The notes below the pieces were generated by a model. That model was not told the origin of the DNA. It saw only the letters and a program-made list of their open reading frames with translations, and searched no databases. The translations under genes and the position numbers were made by a program. Shown in pieces: positions 9,901 through 17,670 of a stretch of 64,000 nucleotides of DNA; the stretch's first letter is position 1, and the number at the start of each line of letters is the position of its first letter. Source of the stretch: Parapedobacter composti (lineage in GTDB: Bacteria; Bacteroidota; Bacteroidia; Sphingobacteriales; Sphingobacteriaceae); assembly GCF_900112315.1 (NCBI RefSeq), contig NZ_FOLL01000012.1, positions 1-64,000 of the forward strand. The letters run 5' to 3'.

Positions 9901-10475
9901 ATGGTAAAAACCAACACCGAATTTGCCGGCACGCTCAAAATGTAGCGGCCGTTCAAATCTGTGGTAGTTCCGATACTTGTTCTTCCCTTTACGTGCACCG
10001 TTACGCCGATCAAGGGCTGTCCGGTGGAGTCGCGTACAGTGCCCCTCACTTCCTGGTCCTGAAGGAACTGGTGCCTGGCAAGGGGTTGGGAATTGCGGCG
10101 CACCGGACTGGGCGGCCTACTTTTAACGACAATGGTGTTTTTATTGATGGTGTAGGTAACCGGCTGATTTTTGAATAATTGTTCAAGAGCTTCCTCCAGC
10201 GGAATATCTTTAAGTTGGGCGGTAACTGGCGTGGTTTTCGACAATGTCGTTGGGTTGTATAAGACATTGTAGCCACTGGCTTTGCGGACAGCCTGCAGCA
10301 TCTCTTCAAAAGAGCTGCCTTCAAGCTGCAAGGTTACTCGCTGGCCAAAGACGACTGCGTTGACCTGCAACGTGCACATGACAGTTAACACGACAATCAG
10401 TTTCACGACCCTAACGAAGTTTAAGCCATAAAATACGTTGCATCTTTTTTGTAATGCGACATAGAAGTTATACAT
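6978..10475 (-). CDS. SusC/RagA TonB-dependent receptor with STN signalling domain
   Basis: I chose the ATG at 10475 (MYNFYVALQK), typical of STN-SusC proteins; an upstream frame to 10544 adds 23 residues unlike a leader. About 1165 residues: a long signal ending VVFGQ (about residue 44), an STN domain at 45-118, a carboxypeptidase-D-like domain at about 143-222, a TonB plug (RIPVDDIASFSILRDATASA; SRGANGVILVTTK) and a 22-strand barrel ending GVLLTL. STN lets the receptor signal through FecR to the ECF sigma factor upstream. The barrel imports a glycan with energy from TonB. It is transcribed with SusD. Confidence 0.95.
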   Translation of the reverse strand: MYNFYVALQKRCNVFYGLNFVRVVKLIVVLTVMCTLQVNAVVFGQRVTLQLEGSSFEEMLQAVRKASGYNVLYNPTTLSKTTPVTAQLKDIPLEEALEQLFKNQPVTYTINKNTIVVKSRPPSPVRRNSQPLARHQFLQDQEVRGTVRDSTGQPLIGVTVHVKGRTSIGTTTDLNGRYILSVPANSVLVFTMVGFQTSEINTAGKEVIDVTLAESPYMIEETVVTAFGNRQRKTDLIGSVSSINPEELRMPMSNLTGAMQGRVAGMISFQRSGEPGLDNADFFIRGIGTFGVNQRPLILVDNMEVTADDLARIPVDDIASFSILRDATASAVYGSRGANGVILVTTKLGNEGRPRITLRVEQRLSAPTQMPQIADPVTFMRLHNEAILTRDPLAQTPYTDEKIAMTAAGADPIRYPAVDWLSEVTKPNTYTQNYNLSISGGGQVARYLVSGNLTRDNGLIRVNPINNFNNNVDFQVYNLRSNIEVNVTKSTQLMVRTIANFRNYSGPPEGGSSSFRNALRANPVLFQPIYQPGPQQQYISHPLFGNFEDGSGELFLNPYAEIVRGYSEWSQSNMQAQVELRQDFSQWIEGLSYRGLFNASRSARMDYRRQYNPFYYMPGSIDPTTGIYNFLNINPLDGTEYLNYSDNGRGQESIFYMENAVNYNRTFSEKHKVTGMLIATLRNRVTLPHHQSGSVINTLPFRNASFSGSFTYVYDDRYHAQFTFGYNGSEVFARNHRWGFFPSAGLAWTIHNEPFMANLRDVFSTARLRLTHGLVGNDNIHGTRFFYLSEVNLNDNARRFNFGVTPGENYERNGVSINRYANPYVSWEVSQQTNLGIDLGLFNGKITFTGDVFRQIRSSVVQHRASLPSTMGLAAPVLANLGKYKSQGFDAELVYNHNVNRNLWFQGRGTFTYATGEYLYFEEPHYDHAYLSLIGTNAAQRRGYIAERLFIDDEEVFHSPRQSFGGMVMGGDIKYLDVNGDGVIDANDEVPIGYPTTPEINYGFGLTTGFKSLDMSFFFTGMARTSLFINPGTGDINNSGSAPFGSRGAPNAVLQVWADSHWSEDNRDVYALWPRLSQNPLSNNTVNSTWWMRNGAFLRLKQVEIAYTLNTDFTRRYHIDRCRLYVSGSNLFRVSAFDLWDPEMGGAGLRYPLQRVFNLGVLLTL

Positions 10476-10553
10476 TTGGTTTACTTGGTTTGTGGCAATT
10501 AATAAACGTGTGAATTTCTCCCTCATTAATTGTTTTACAGCCAATATTTCAAT

Positions 10554-10580
10554 GCCGGGAGCGGTTCCAGCGTTCCCGGT
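10554..10580 (-). other. Stem-loop between fecR and susC
   Basis: Bases 54-60 of this stretch (GCCGGGA) pair with 74-80 (TCCCGGT), with a short inner extension and a loop GTTCCAG. The stem has six clean pairs on the transcribed strand. It lies in the 134-base gap upstream of susC. There is no T-run, so it looks more like a leader or processing structure than a terminator. Confidence 0.4.
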
Positions 10581-10609
10581 ATTTTATGTAATGGCTTTGT
10601 TGCGTTGAG

Positions 10610-11764
10610 TTACTCCATAACGATAATCCTCCTTCCGTCGATTTTAAAGTTTACAGTGCCGGTTAAGGCAAGCATATTCAGTATCTCCTGTACATTGTCG
10701 TAGCGCGAGACGGCACCCGTGAATACTTTCCCTTTCATATTACCACGGTATGTTACATCCACATCATACCATCGGGCTATTTTGCGCATCACGCTTTCAA
10801 CAGGCTCGGCATTGAAAATGAACTGACCCGTCTGCCAGGCGATAGCTTCTTCTGGATTGAACGTATCCATCTGGACTTGTTTCTTCCGTTTGTCAAAAGT
10901 GGTGCGTTGGCCCGGTTGCAGGGTGTAGTCTTTATCGTTAATGGTGACCCGTACTTTTCCATGGAGTAAGGCCGTTTCTACCGCTGCATCATCTGGGTAG
11001 GCCTTTACATTGAAGTGTGTCCCCAATACCGTAATACGCTGTTCGTTTCCTATTACAACAAACGGTTTGCCTTCGTGCCTCGCTACCTCGAAGTACACTT
11101 CGCCCGTGACTTCGACGGCACGTTCCTGCTCCGGGAATACAGCGGGGAACCGGATGGAAGAGGCAGCGTTGAGCCATACCTTTGTTCCATCAGACAGGTT
11201 TATTTGGTACTGCCCACCGCGCGGGGTGCTTACGGTATGGTACCTGTTTTCGATGGGGTGTTGCGGGGACGCCCGCTGATAATTATAGACCAGTTGCCCA
11301 TCGCTTAATTTGGTGATGCGGACATCACCGCGATTAGCCAGATCGCCGATACCGGCTTTATCCAGTACAATCTGCGTTCCGTCGTCAAGTGTCAGCAATG
11401 CCTTGTTTCCCCCTGGCACGATAGGCGCATGGTCGGCCGTTACCTTGCTGGCTGGGATGAGGTAGTGGTGCAAACCAAATGAAACCACGGTTACCGACAC
11501 AACCACGGCTGCTGCAACATACCTCGACCAGCGGTAAAGCGTATGTTTTCTATCGCGGGAACGCGAACGGCTGATTTTTTTATACAACCGTTGTCGGATA
11601 CGCTGCTTGGTTTGTTCGCGCTGCCCCATTGTTGCCTCATCCCATGGCGAATCGGTTAACTCGAAAGCATCACGGTAGCTTTCCAGCAGGCGCATTTCTT
11701 CCGCCGAGCATAGCCCCGCATTGCATTTCTCATATAAGGCCATATAGGCTTCCTTGGTCATCAT
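10610..11764 (-). CDS. FecR family anti-sigma factor
   Basis: The start is the double ATG at 11764/11761 (MMTKEAYMAL); the frame extends upstream to 11815 but the added residues lack family character. About 384 residues: a cytoplasmic N-terminal anti-sigma region (1-80), one membrane segment at about 82-103, a periplasmic FecR domain with HTVSTPRGGQYQINLSDGT, and a C-terminal DUF4974 domain (VMRKIARWYDVDVTYRG) that contacts the STN domain of SusC. It holds the divergent ECF sigma factor inactive until the receptor is loaded. It lies between the sigma gene and susC. Confidence 0.93.
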   Translation of the reverse strand: MMTKEAYMALYEKCNAGLCSAEEMRLLESYRDAFELTDSPWDEATMGQREQTKQRIRQRLYKKISRSRSRDRKHTLYRWSRYVAAAVVVSVTVVSFGLHHYLIPASKVTADHAPIVPGGNKALLTLDDGTQIVLDKAGIGDLANRGDVRITKLSDGQLVYNYQRASPQHPIENRYHTVSTPRGGQYQINLSDGTKVWLNAASSIRFPAVFPEQERAVEVTGEVYFEVARHEGKPFVVIGNEQRITVLGTHFNVKAYPDDAAVETALLHGKVRVTINDKDYTLQPGQRTTFDKRKKQVQMDTFNPEEAIAWQTGQFIFNAEPVESVMRKIARWYDVDVTYRGNMKGKVFTGAVSRYDNVQEILNMLALTGTVNFKIDGRRIIVME

Positions 11765-11903
11765 AATTACAGGCTTACTACAGGTATAGAGATTAATTTT
11801 GAGTAGCACACACACGTATGGCCGTTTTTTTTTAGAAAGGTAGAGGTTAGCGTTGCTTTAACGATTTAAATTGATAACTGCATAGGTTTATTGCTTTTTT
11901 TAA

Positions 11904-11911
11904 TATCTTTG
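11904..11911 (+). promoter_or_regulatory. -7 box (TATCTTTG) upstream of the ECF sigma gene
   Basis: An exact TAnnTTTG match 92 bases before the chosen sigma start. No good TTTG lies 19-21 bases upstream, so the -33 half is weak or absent. It implies a leader of roughly 85 bases. Confidence 0.45.
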
Positions 11912-12002
11912 TGAAACAAGGCATGAGCCTGGGGTGGGTATCGGGCTTTTGCATTGCCAAACCAATATTAAATATTCCTACGTTAATCAACGGGAAAGGT
12001 TT

Positions 12003-12614
12003 ATGGAGGTAAAGAGTAGGCGCTTCGCTGACGATGCAATTCGTACAGACCAGCAATTGTGGGAGGCTGTGGTAAATGGCAGCGATTCGGCTTTCGCTGT
12101 GCTGTTTGATCGGTATTGGTCGATTATTTATCGTACCGCATTTTCCTATGTGGGAGATAAAGAGCGGAGCGAGGAGATAACGCACGACATTTTCCTTAAT
12201 TTATGGCGGCGGCGCCATGTGCTGGAAATCCAGTCGTTCCCCGCCTACCTGCGCGCTGCGGCCCGGTATCATGTATACAAATGCCTGAAGGCAGAGAAAA
12301 TTTCGATGGTACAGTACACGGCCGATTGGGAAGCGATAGAAAGTCCGCTGGTAGGCAATGATGGGGATGAAACGATAAGGCACATTGAACTGGAGCAGGA
12401 TGTTGACCGGTTCCTGGTTGATTTGCCGGCCAGGTGCAAGGAGATTTTCTTGCTTAGCCGCCGGGAAAACCTATCCAACGATGAGATAGCCGATCGGCTG
12501 GGCATTTCAAGACGCAGTGTCGAGAATCAGTTGACCCGGGCGCTGAAGCACCTGCGGGTACGGCTGAAAACATTAACGTTCTGTATTTTGCTGACCATCC
12601 ACCTCGTTTGGTGA
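12003..12614 (+). CDS. ECF-type RNA polymerase sigma-70 factor
   Basis: The start is the ATG at 12003 (MEVKSRRF); the longer frame from 11934 begins close to the predicted transcription start and has no family character. About 203 residues. Region 2 is visible (FAVLFDRYWSIIYRTAFSYV, SEEITHDIFLNLWRRR) and so is region 4 with its helix-turn-helix (LPARCKEIFLLSRRENLS, NDEIADRLGISRRSVENQL). A short hydrophobic tail (TFCILLTIHLVW) follows. It is divergent from FecR and susC, the usual arrangement for transport-coupled induction of a SusC/SusD operon. Confidence 0.93.
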   Translation: MEVKSRRFADDAIRTDQQLWEAVVNGSDSAFAVLFDRYWSIIYRTAFSYVGDKERSEEITHDIFLNLWRRRHVLEIQSFPAYLRAAARYHVYKCLKAEKISMVQYTADWEAIESPLVGNDGDETIRHIELEQDVDRFLVDLPARCKEIFLLSRRENLSNDEIADRLGISRRSVENQLTRALKHLRVRLKTLTFCILLTIHLVW

Positions 12615-12743
12615 GCCAGCTATGGAATGCAGGCTCTGCACATATAGCTAAATACTTTTAGCATTTTCATTTTCCGATATTTTTACCATCTTAGCCGACG
12701 AATACATAGTGTAGCATTATAAACCCTGTTCAATCATTTCAGT

Positions 12744-15029
12744 ATGAAATTCTCTTTGGTTATTATTTTTTTCCTGACGCTGCTGGCAGCACGGGCCCAG
12801 GAAGTTACCCAGGTGGATCGTCCGTTGGACTACGTTAATCCCCTGATGGGCACGCAGTCGGTGCATTTGCTTTCCAATGGAAACACGTATCCCGCCATTG
12901 CCCGGCCGTGGGGCATGAACTTCTGGTCGCCCCAAACAGGCAAGATGGGAGACGGGTGGATGTACACGTATACGGCCGATAAGATACGGGGCTTTAAGCA
13001 AACCCATCAGCCGTCGCCCTGGATGAATGATTACGGGCAGTTTTCCATCATGCCCCTCACGGGCAAACCAACATTTGATGAAAATGAACGGGCGAGCTGG
13101 TTTTCGCATAAGGCGGAAATCGCCAAGCCGCATTATTATAGCGTTTACCTGGCCGACCACGACCTGACCACGGAGATTACGCCTACCGAGCGGGCGGCCC
13201 GTTTCCGTTTTACCTTCCCGGAAACGGATAGCGCGTTTGTGGTCATTGACGCGTTTGACAAAGGGTCTTATGTGAAGATTATTCCAGGCGAAAATAAGGT
13301 TGTCGGCTATACCACGCGTAACAGCGGCGGCGTACCGGATAATTTCAAGAACTACTTCGTAATCGTATTTGACCGTCCCTTTGCCAATGTGGCCACGTTT
13401 GCCGATTCCGTGTTGGTGAATGATCGCCTGGAGATACAGGCCGACCACGTAGGGGCCATCGTGGGGTTCCAGACCAGCCGCCGGGGGGAGCAGGTACAGG
13501 CGAAGGTAGCCTCCTCATTCATCAGCCACGAGCAGGCCGAATTGAACCTGCGGGAGATTGGCGACAAGGACTTTGAGACGGTGAAACAGGAAGGAGAAGA
13601 CCAGTGGAATACCGAACTGGGCAAAGTACGGGTAAGCGGCGGAACCATTGACCAGGTGCGTACGTTCTATTCCTGCCTGTACCGCACAATTTTGTTCCCG
13701 CGTATGTTTTACGAGTATGACGCCGACGGCAATGTGATGCATTACAGTCCGTACAACGGGCAGGTGCTGCCGGGCTACATGTTTACCGATACGGGATTCT
13801 GGGATACGTTCCGGGCGCTGTTCCCTTTCCTTAACCTCGTATATCCGGAGATGAACCAGAAGATGCAGGAAGGACTGGTGAATGCCTATAAGGAGGGCGG
13901 ATGGCTGCCCGAATGGGCCAGTCCGGGTTACCGTAATATCATGGTAGGGAACAATTCGGCTTCGGTGGTGGCCGATGCCTATATTAAAGGTCTGCGTGGG
14001 TATGACATCGAAACATTGTATGAAGCCGTATTAAAGGGGGCGAACAATGCCGGACCGATCACAGCGGTAGGCCGCGCAGGCGCTGAATATTACACAACAT
14101 TGGGCTATGTACCGTACGATGTAAACATCAACGAAAATGCGGCCCGTACACTGGAGTATGCGTATGACGACTTCGCCATCTACCAGTTGGCCAAGGCGCT
14201 CGGGCGCCCGGCGGATGAAATTGCGCTGTACCGCGAACGGAGCTTCAACTATAAAAAGCTGTTCGACAAAGGAACCGGCCTGATGCGCGGCAAAAACAAG
14301 GACGGCAGCTTCCAAAGCCCGTTTAACCCGTTCAAGTGGGGCGATGCGTTTACCGAGGGCAACAGCTGGCATTATTCGTGGTCGGTTTTCCAAGACGTGG
14401 AGGGCCTGGCACAGCTGATGGGTGGGCATGAAGCGTTTGTTACCAAGCTGGATTCGGTGTTTTCTTTGCCTCCGATATTTGACCATAGTTACTATGGCTT
14501 TACCATCCATGAAATCCGCGAGATGCAGATTGCCAATATGGGGCAGTATGCACATGGCAACCAGCCCATCCAGCATATGATATACCTGTACAACTACGCC
14601 GGAGCACCCTGGAAAGCCCAGTATTGGGTACGCGAAACAATGGAACGCATGTATTGGCCCACGCCGGACGGGTACTGCGGAGATGAAGACAACGGGCAGA
14701 CCTCAGCGTGGTACGTGTTTTCGGCGCTGGGCTTCTACCCGGTTACCCCCGCCACGGACGAATATGTGCTGGGGGCGCCGTTGTTCAAGAAAGCCACCAT
14801 CGAGCTGCCAAACGGGAAAACCATCGAAATAAACGCACCGGAAAACGGACAGGAAAACCGGTATATCCAGTCGCTTAAGCTAAACGGCAAGCCGCATTCG
14901 AAGAATTACCTGAGGCACGGCGAATTGGTTAACGGCGCTGTGCTGGATTTCGGCATGTCGGATGCGCCGAATACGAAGCGGGGTACGGAACCGGAAGATT
15001 TTCCGTTTTCGCTGAGTTTGGAGAAATAG
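12744..15029 (+). CDS. GH92 family alpha-mannosidase, secreted
   Basis: A 761-residue protein with a Sec signal (MKFSLVIIFFLTLLAARAQ). It opens with the GH92 start (DYVNPLMGTQSVHLLSNGNT, YPAIARPWGMNFWSPQTG). It also carries GGWLPEWASPGYRNIMVGNN and, at about residues 645-660, GDEDNGQTSAWYVFSALGFY. In characterised GH92 enzymes the paired acidic residues of the GDED segment act with calcium as the catalytic base. The family cuts alpha-mannose linkages of N-glycans or mannan with inversion. It follows the ECF sigma gene by 129 bases on the same strand and probably acts on what the neighbouring SusC/SusD system captures. The exact linkage cannot be read. Confidence 0.93.
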   Translation: MKFSLVIIFFLTLLAARAQEVTQVDRPLDYVNPLMGTQSVHLLSNGNTYPAIARPWGMNFWSPQTGKMGDGWMYTYTADKIRGFKQTHQPSPWMNDYGQFSIMPLTGKPTFDENERASWFSHKAEIAKPHYYSVYLADHDLTTEITPTERAARFRFTFPETDSAFVVIDAFDKGSYVKIIPGENKVVGYTTRNSGGVPDNFKNYFVIVFDRPFANVATFADSVLVNDRLEIQADHVGAIVGFQTSRRGEQVQAKVASSFISHEQAELNLREIGDKDFETVKQEGEDQWNTELGKVRVSGGTIDQVRTFYSCLYRTILFPRMFYEYDADGNVMHYSPYNGQVLPGYMFTDTGFWDTFRALFPFLNLVYPEMNQKMQEGLVNAYKEGGWLPEWASPGYRNIMVGNNSASVVADAYIKGLRGYDIETLYEAVLKGANNAGPITAVGRAGAEYYTTLGYVPYDVNINENAARTLEYAYDDFAIYQLAKALGRPADEIALYRERSFNYKKLFDKGTGLMRGKNKDGSFQSPFNPFKWGDAFTEGNSWHYSWSVFQDVEGLAQLMGGHEAFVTKLDSVFSLPPIFDHSYYGFTIHEIREMQIANMGQYAHGNQPIQHMIYLYNYAGAPWKAQYWVRETMERMYWPTPDGYCGDEDNGQTSAWYVFSALGFYPVTPATDEYVLGAPLFKKATIELPNGKTIEINAPENGQENRYIQSLKLNGKPHSKNYLRHGELVNGAVLDFGMSDAPNTKRGTEPEDFPFSLSLEK

Positions 15030-15036
15030 AATATGA

Positions 15037-15903
15037 TTATTGCAGGTAAGCCCTCTGATAATTCAAAGGGCTTTTTCCTGTAATTTGCTTAAAATACTTA
15101 TGGAACCCGGCGAAGTTATGGAACCCGCTTTCATAGCATATCTGTTTGACGTTAAGTTGATTTTCGATAAGCAGCTTGCAGGCATGGCCGACCCGCAGTT
15201 CGATGAGAAACTGGGAGAATGTTTTGCCGGTGCGTGATTTGAAGTAGCGGCAGAACGCGTTGTCACTCATACCGGCTACCGCGGCAACCTCACTGAGGGC
15301 GATTTTCTGCTTGAAATTGCGCAGGGCGAAGTCATAGATGTTGCTGATGCGGTCTTTCTCGCGGTGCTGGAAATGGGGAGCGAAGCCAATGGAAGAAAGC
15401 AACTGGATGTCTTTGCTGCTGGCGATGGCCATAAGCGCTTCGATAAGCAGGATAATCCGCTTTGTGCCTTCGGCCTCGAGCAGGGCGGCCAGCAATTCCT
15501 GCACCCGTGCCCGGGCGGCCCCGTAAATGGCGATGCCCTGTTTGGCCTGTTGAAGCAAGTGCTTGATGCTGGTGTTTTCCGGCAAGTCAAGGAAGGTTCC
15601 GCCCCAGAAGTCATCATTGAAATGTGTCACGTAGATATCGGCGCCCCTGCCGTTTTGGGGACTGAAATAGCTGCTGTCAAAACTCCAGTAATGGGGCAGG
15701 TTGGATCCGATCAGCACGACATCGCCCGAACAGAAATTACGGATGCTGTCGCCTACGAACTGTGTGCCACTTCCTCTCTCAAAGTAAATAAGTTCAATCT
15801 CGGGATGGTAATGCCAGCGATTATTGAGGTAGGGTACGGTATCCCGTCTGGCACTGAATGAATGAGTGGGCGATGTGCTTACCTTGCGTAACTGCGGTTT
15901 CAT
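15037..15903 (-). CDS. AraC family regulator with cupin sensor domain
   Basis: A 288-residue protein. The N-terminal half is a cupin fold (WHYHPEIELIYFERGSGTQF, SGDVVLIGSNLPHYW) of the type that binds a small sugar. The C-terminal hundred residues carry two AraC helix-turn-helix motifs (KIALSEVAAVAGMSDNAFCR; NVKQICYESGFHNFAGFHKY, KQITGKSPLNYQR). It is divergent from fucP with 158 bases between, so it very likely controls the L-fucose operon; direct repeats in the gap are a candidate operator. Its 3' end converges on the GH92 gene with 7 bases between. Confidence 0.9.
   Translation of the reverse strand: MKPQLRKVSTSPTHSFSARRDTVPYLNNRWHYHPEIELIYFERGSGTQFVGDSIRNFCSGDVVLIGSNLPHYWSFDSSYFSPQNGRGADIYVTHFNDDFWGGTFLDLPENTSIKHLLQQAKQGIAIYGAARARVQELLAALLEAEGTKRIILLIEALMAIASSKDIQLLSSIGFAPHFQHREKDRISNIYDFALRNFKQKIALSEVAAVAGMSDNAFCRYFKSRTGKTFSQFLIELRVGHACKLLIENQLNVKQICYESGFHNFAGFHKYFKQITGKSPLNYQRAYLQ
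15048..15076 (+). terminator. Hairpin terminator for the GH92 gene, inside the araC-type 3' end
   Basis: AAGCCCT (15048-15054) pairs perfectly with AGGGCTT (15067-15073), followed by a run of five T to 15076. It lies 19 bases after the GH92 stop and within the last codons of the convergent regulator. Confidence 0.6.
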
Positions 15904-15966
15904 GCGCTGGGCTATTGGTCAGTTAAAAAAACATTATTTCTGGCAATGATACAAAAAATGAGGTAA

Positions 15967-15990
15967 TATAGCTTAATATATAGCTAATAT
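15967..15990 (+). promoter_or_regulatory. Direct repeats, candidate AraC operator upstream of fucP
   Basis: Two near-identical units, TATAGCTTAATAT (15967-15979) and TATAGCTAATAT (15979-15990), place TAGCT cores 12 bases apart in the same orientation. AraC-type regulators usually bind such direct repeats. The site lies 72 bases before fucP and 64 bases before the regulator start. Confidence 0.45.
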
Positions 15991-16061
15991 GTTGGCAGTA
16001 TTTATATGCATACTTTATTTAATTTGCACAACGAATACACTAACCAAGCAGATAAGCTATT

Positions 16062-17306
16062 ATGGCGAAACGATATTCAATGATTCCTGTGGTCTTGGTC
16101 ACATCCCTGTTTTTCCTGTGGGGGCTGGCCAACAATATGACCGATACGTTATTGGCAGCGTTCAAGAAGATCATGTCCATGACGGATGCGCAGACCTCCT
16201 TAATCCAAATGTCGTTTTATGGCGCTTACTTTGTCCTTGCCTTGCCGGCTGCATTGTATATCCGGCGGTATAGTTATAAGTCGGGTATTTTGCTTGGCGT
16301 GGGATTATTCACCGCGGGGGCGCTGCTGTTTTATCCGGCAAGCAGGACAATGGATTATGCACATTTTCTGATCGCATTGTTTGTTTTGGCCGGCGGATTA
16401 TCCATACTGGAAACGGCTGCCAATCCCTATATTTTAAGTTTGGGGCCCGCCCAAACGGCGACACGGCGATTAAACATCGCCCAATCCTTTAATCCGATAG
16501 GATCCATCACGGGCGTGGTGCTCAGCAAGTTCATCATCCTCTCCGCCCTCAATCGTGCGGGGCACGAAGAAAGAGCGGGTATGGACAGTGCTGCACTGAA
16601 ACAAATCCAGTCGGTTGAACTGGGTGCCGTCATGCAGGCTTATGTGGGATTGGCAATCGTATTGGCGGCGGTTTGGTTACTCATTAGGTTGGTGAAGATG
16701 CCAACGGATACGGACACAGACAAGCGTGATATCGGGCAAGCGTTTTCCAAGCTTTTTCGAAACAGGAATTATGTAACCGGGGTCATCGCCCAGTTTTTTT
16801 ATGTGGGGGCACAGATTGGCGTGTGGTCGTTCACTATCCGGTATGTGATGCAGGAATTGCAATTGGACGAGGGGGGAGCATCGGACTACTATATTGCGTC
16901 GCTCGTGGTGTTTATGGTGTGCCGCTTTATAGCGGCAGGGCTGATGCGATATGTAAGACCGGCGCGGTTACTGACTGTGCTATCTGTACTGGCTATCCTG
17001 TTGGCGCTTATCGTGGCTTTGGGAGGTGGGCATGCAGGGGTATATGCATTGATTGCCATTTCGGGATGTATGAGCCTGATGTTTCCAACGATATACGGAC
17101 TTGCCTGTGACGGGTTGGGCAGCGACCGGAAGATTGGTGGTGCGGGACTTATCATGGCGATCCTCGGAGGGGCGGTGCTGACTTATGTGCAGGGGTTGCT
17201 TTCAGATGCAACGAACAGTATTAACTTGTCATACCTGGTGCCCTTGTGCTGTTTTGCTGTGGTTGCCGTGTACGGCTTTTCCCGTTGGCGGGCGGTTCAG
17301 ATTTAA
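16062..17306 (+). CDS. fucP: L-fucose:proton symporter, FucP-type MFS permease
   Basis: A 414-residue membrane protein with about twelve hydrophobic segments and the FucP-family start SLFFLWGLANNMTDTLLAAF, including the acidic Asp of NNMTD in the first helix. ILETAANPYILSLGP and NIAQSFNPIGSITGVVLSK are family hallmarks. It brings L-fucose across the inner membrane with protons. It is first in a same-strand run with a mutarotase and five catabolic enzymes, which supports L-fucose over other sugars of the family such as glucose or galactose. Confidence 0.9.
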   Translation: MAKRYSMIPVVLVTSLFFLWGLANNMTDTLLAAFKKIMSMTDAQTSLIQMSFYGAYFVLALPAALYIRRYSYKSGILLGVGLFTAGALLFYPASRTMDYAHFLIALFVLAGGLSILETAANPYILSLGPAQTATRRLNIAQSFNPIGSITGVVLSKFIILSALNRAGHEERAGMDSAALKQIQSVELGAVMQAYVGLAIVLAAVWLLIRLVKMPTDTDTDKRDIGQAFSKLFRNRNYVTGVIAQFFYVGAQIGVWSFTIRYVMQELQLDEGGASDYYIASLVVFMVCRFIAAGLMRYVRPARLLTVLSVLAILLALIVALGGGHAGVYALIAISGCMSLMFPTIYGLACDGLGSDRKIGGAGLIMAILGGAVLTYVQGLLSDATNSINLSYLVPLCCFAVVAVYGFSRWRAVQI

Positions 17307-17313
17307 TCAGTAT

Positions 17314-17670
17314 ATGGAACGATATGTGTTGACCCTGGATTTGCAGGATGATGCCCGTCTTATTGCGGAATACGAACGGTGGCACCAGGAAGTGTGGCCT
17401 GAAATCAAGGAATCCATTTTTGGTTCAGGGATCAGGCGTATGGAAATTTACCGGTTTTCGAACCGGTTGGTGATGGTGATGGAGACTGACGATGGGTTTT
17501 CATTTGAACAGAAAGCGGAGGCCGATGCCGCCAATCCGCGTGTGCAGGAATGGGAACAGCTGATGTGGACGTACCAGCGTCCGGTTCGGGGTGCCAATCC
17601 TGGCGAAAAGTGGGTATTAATGGATAAAATTTTTGAACTTAGTAGGCTTGATATAGAACATGAACGATAA
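17314..17670 (+). CDS. L-rhamnose mutarotase family protein, probable L-fucose mutarotase
   Basis: A 118-residue protein starting at the ATG at 17314, seven bases after the permease stop; an overlapping upstream extension falls inside fucP and was rejected. It matches the RhaM/RhaU fold family (MERYVLTLDLQDD, YERWHQEVWPEIKESIFGSG, RRMEIYRFSNRLVMVME), with the conserved His of WHQEVWPE. These enzymes interconvert sugar anomers so that the dehydrogenase receives its preferred form. The L-fucose assignment rests on neighbours. It overlaps the next gene by 11 bases. Confidence 0.85.
   Translation: MERYVLTLDLQDDARLIAEYERWHQEVWPEIKESIFGSGIRRMEIYRFSNRLVMVMETDDGFSFEQKAEADAANPRVQEWEQLMWTYQRPVRGANPGEKWVLMDKIFELSRLDIEHER

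Noticed and set aside
12717-13448. 243-residue open frame on the minus strand
   Set aside because: Antisense to the GH92 start; no motifs and no promoter.
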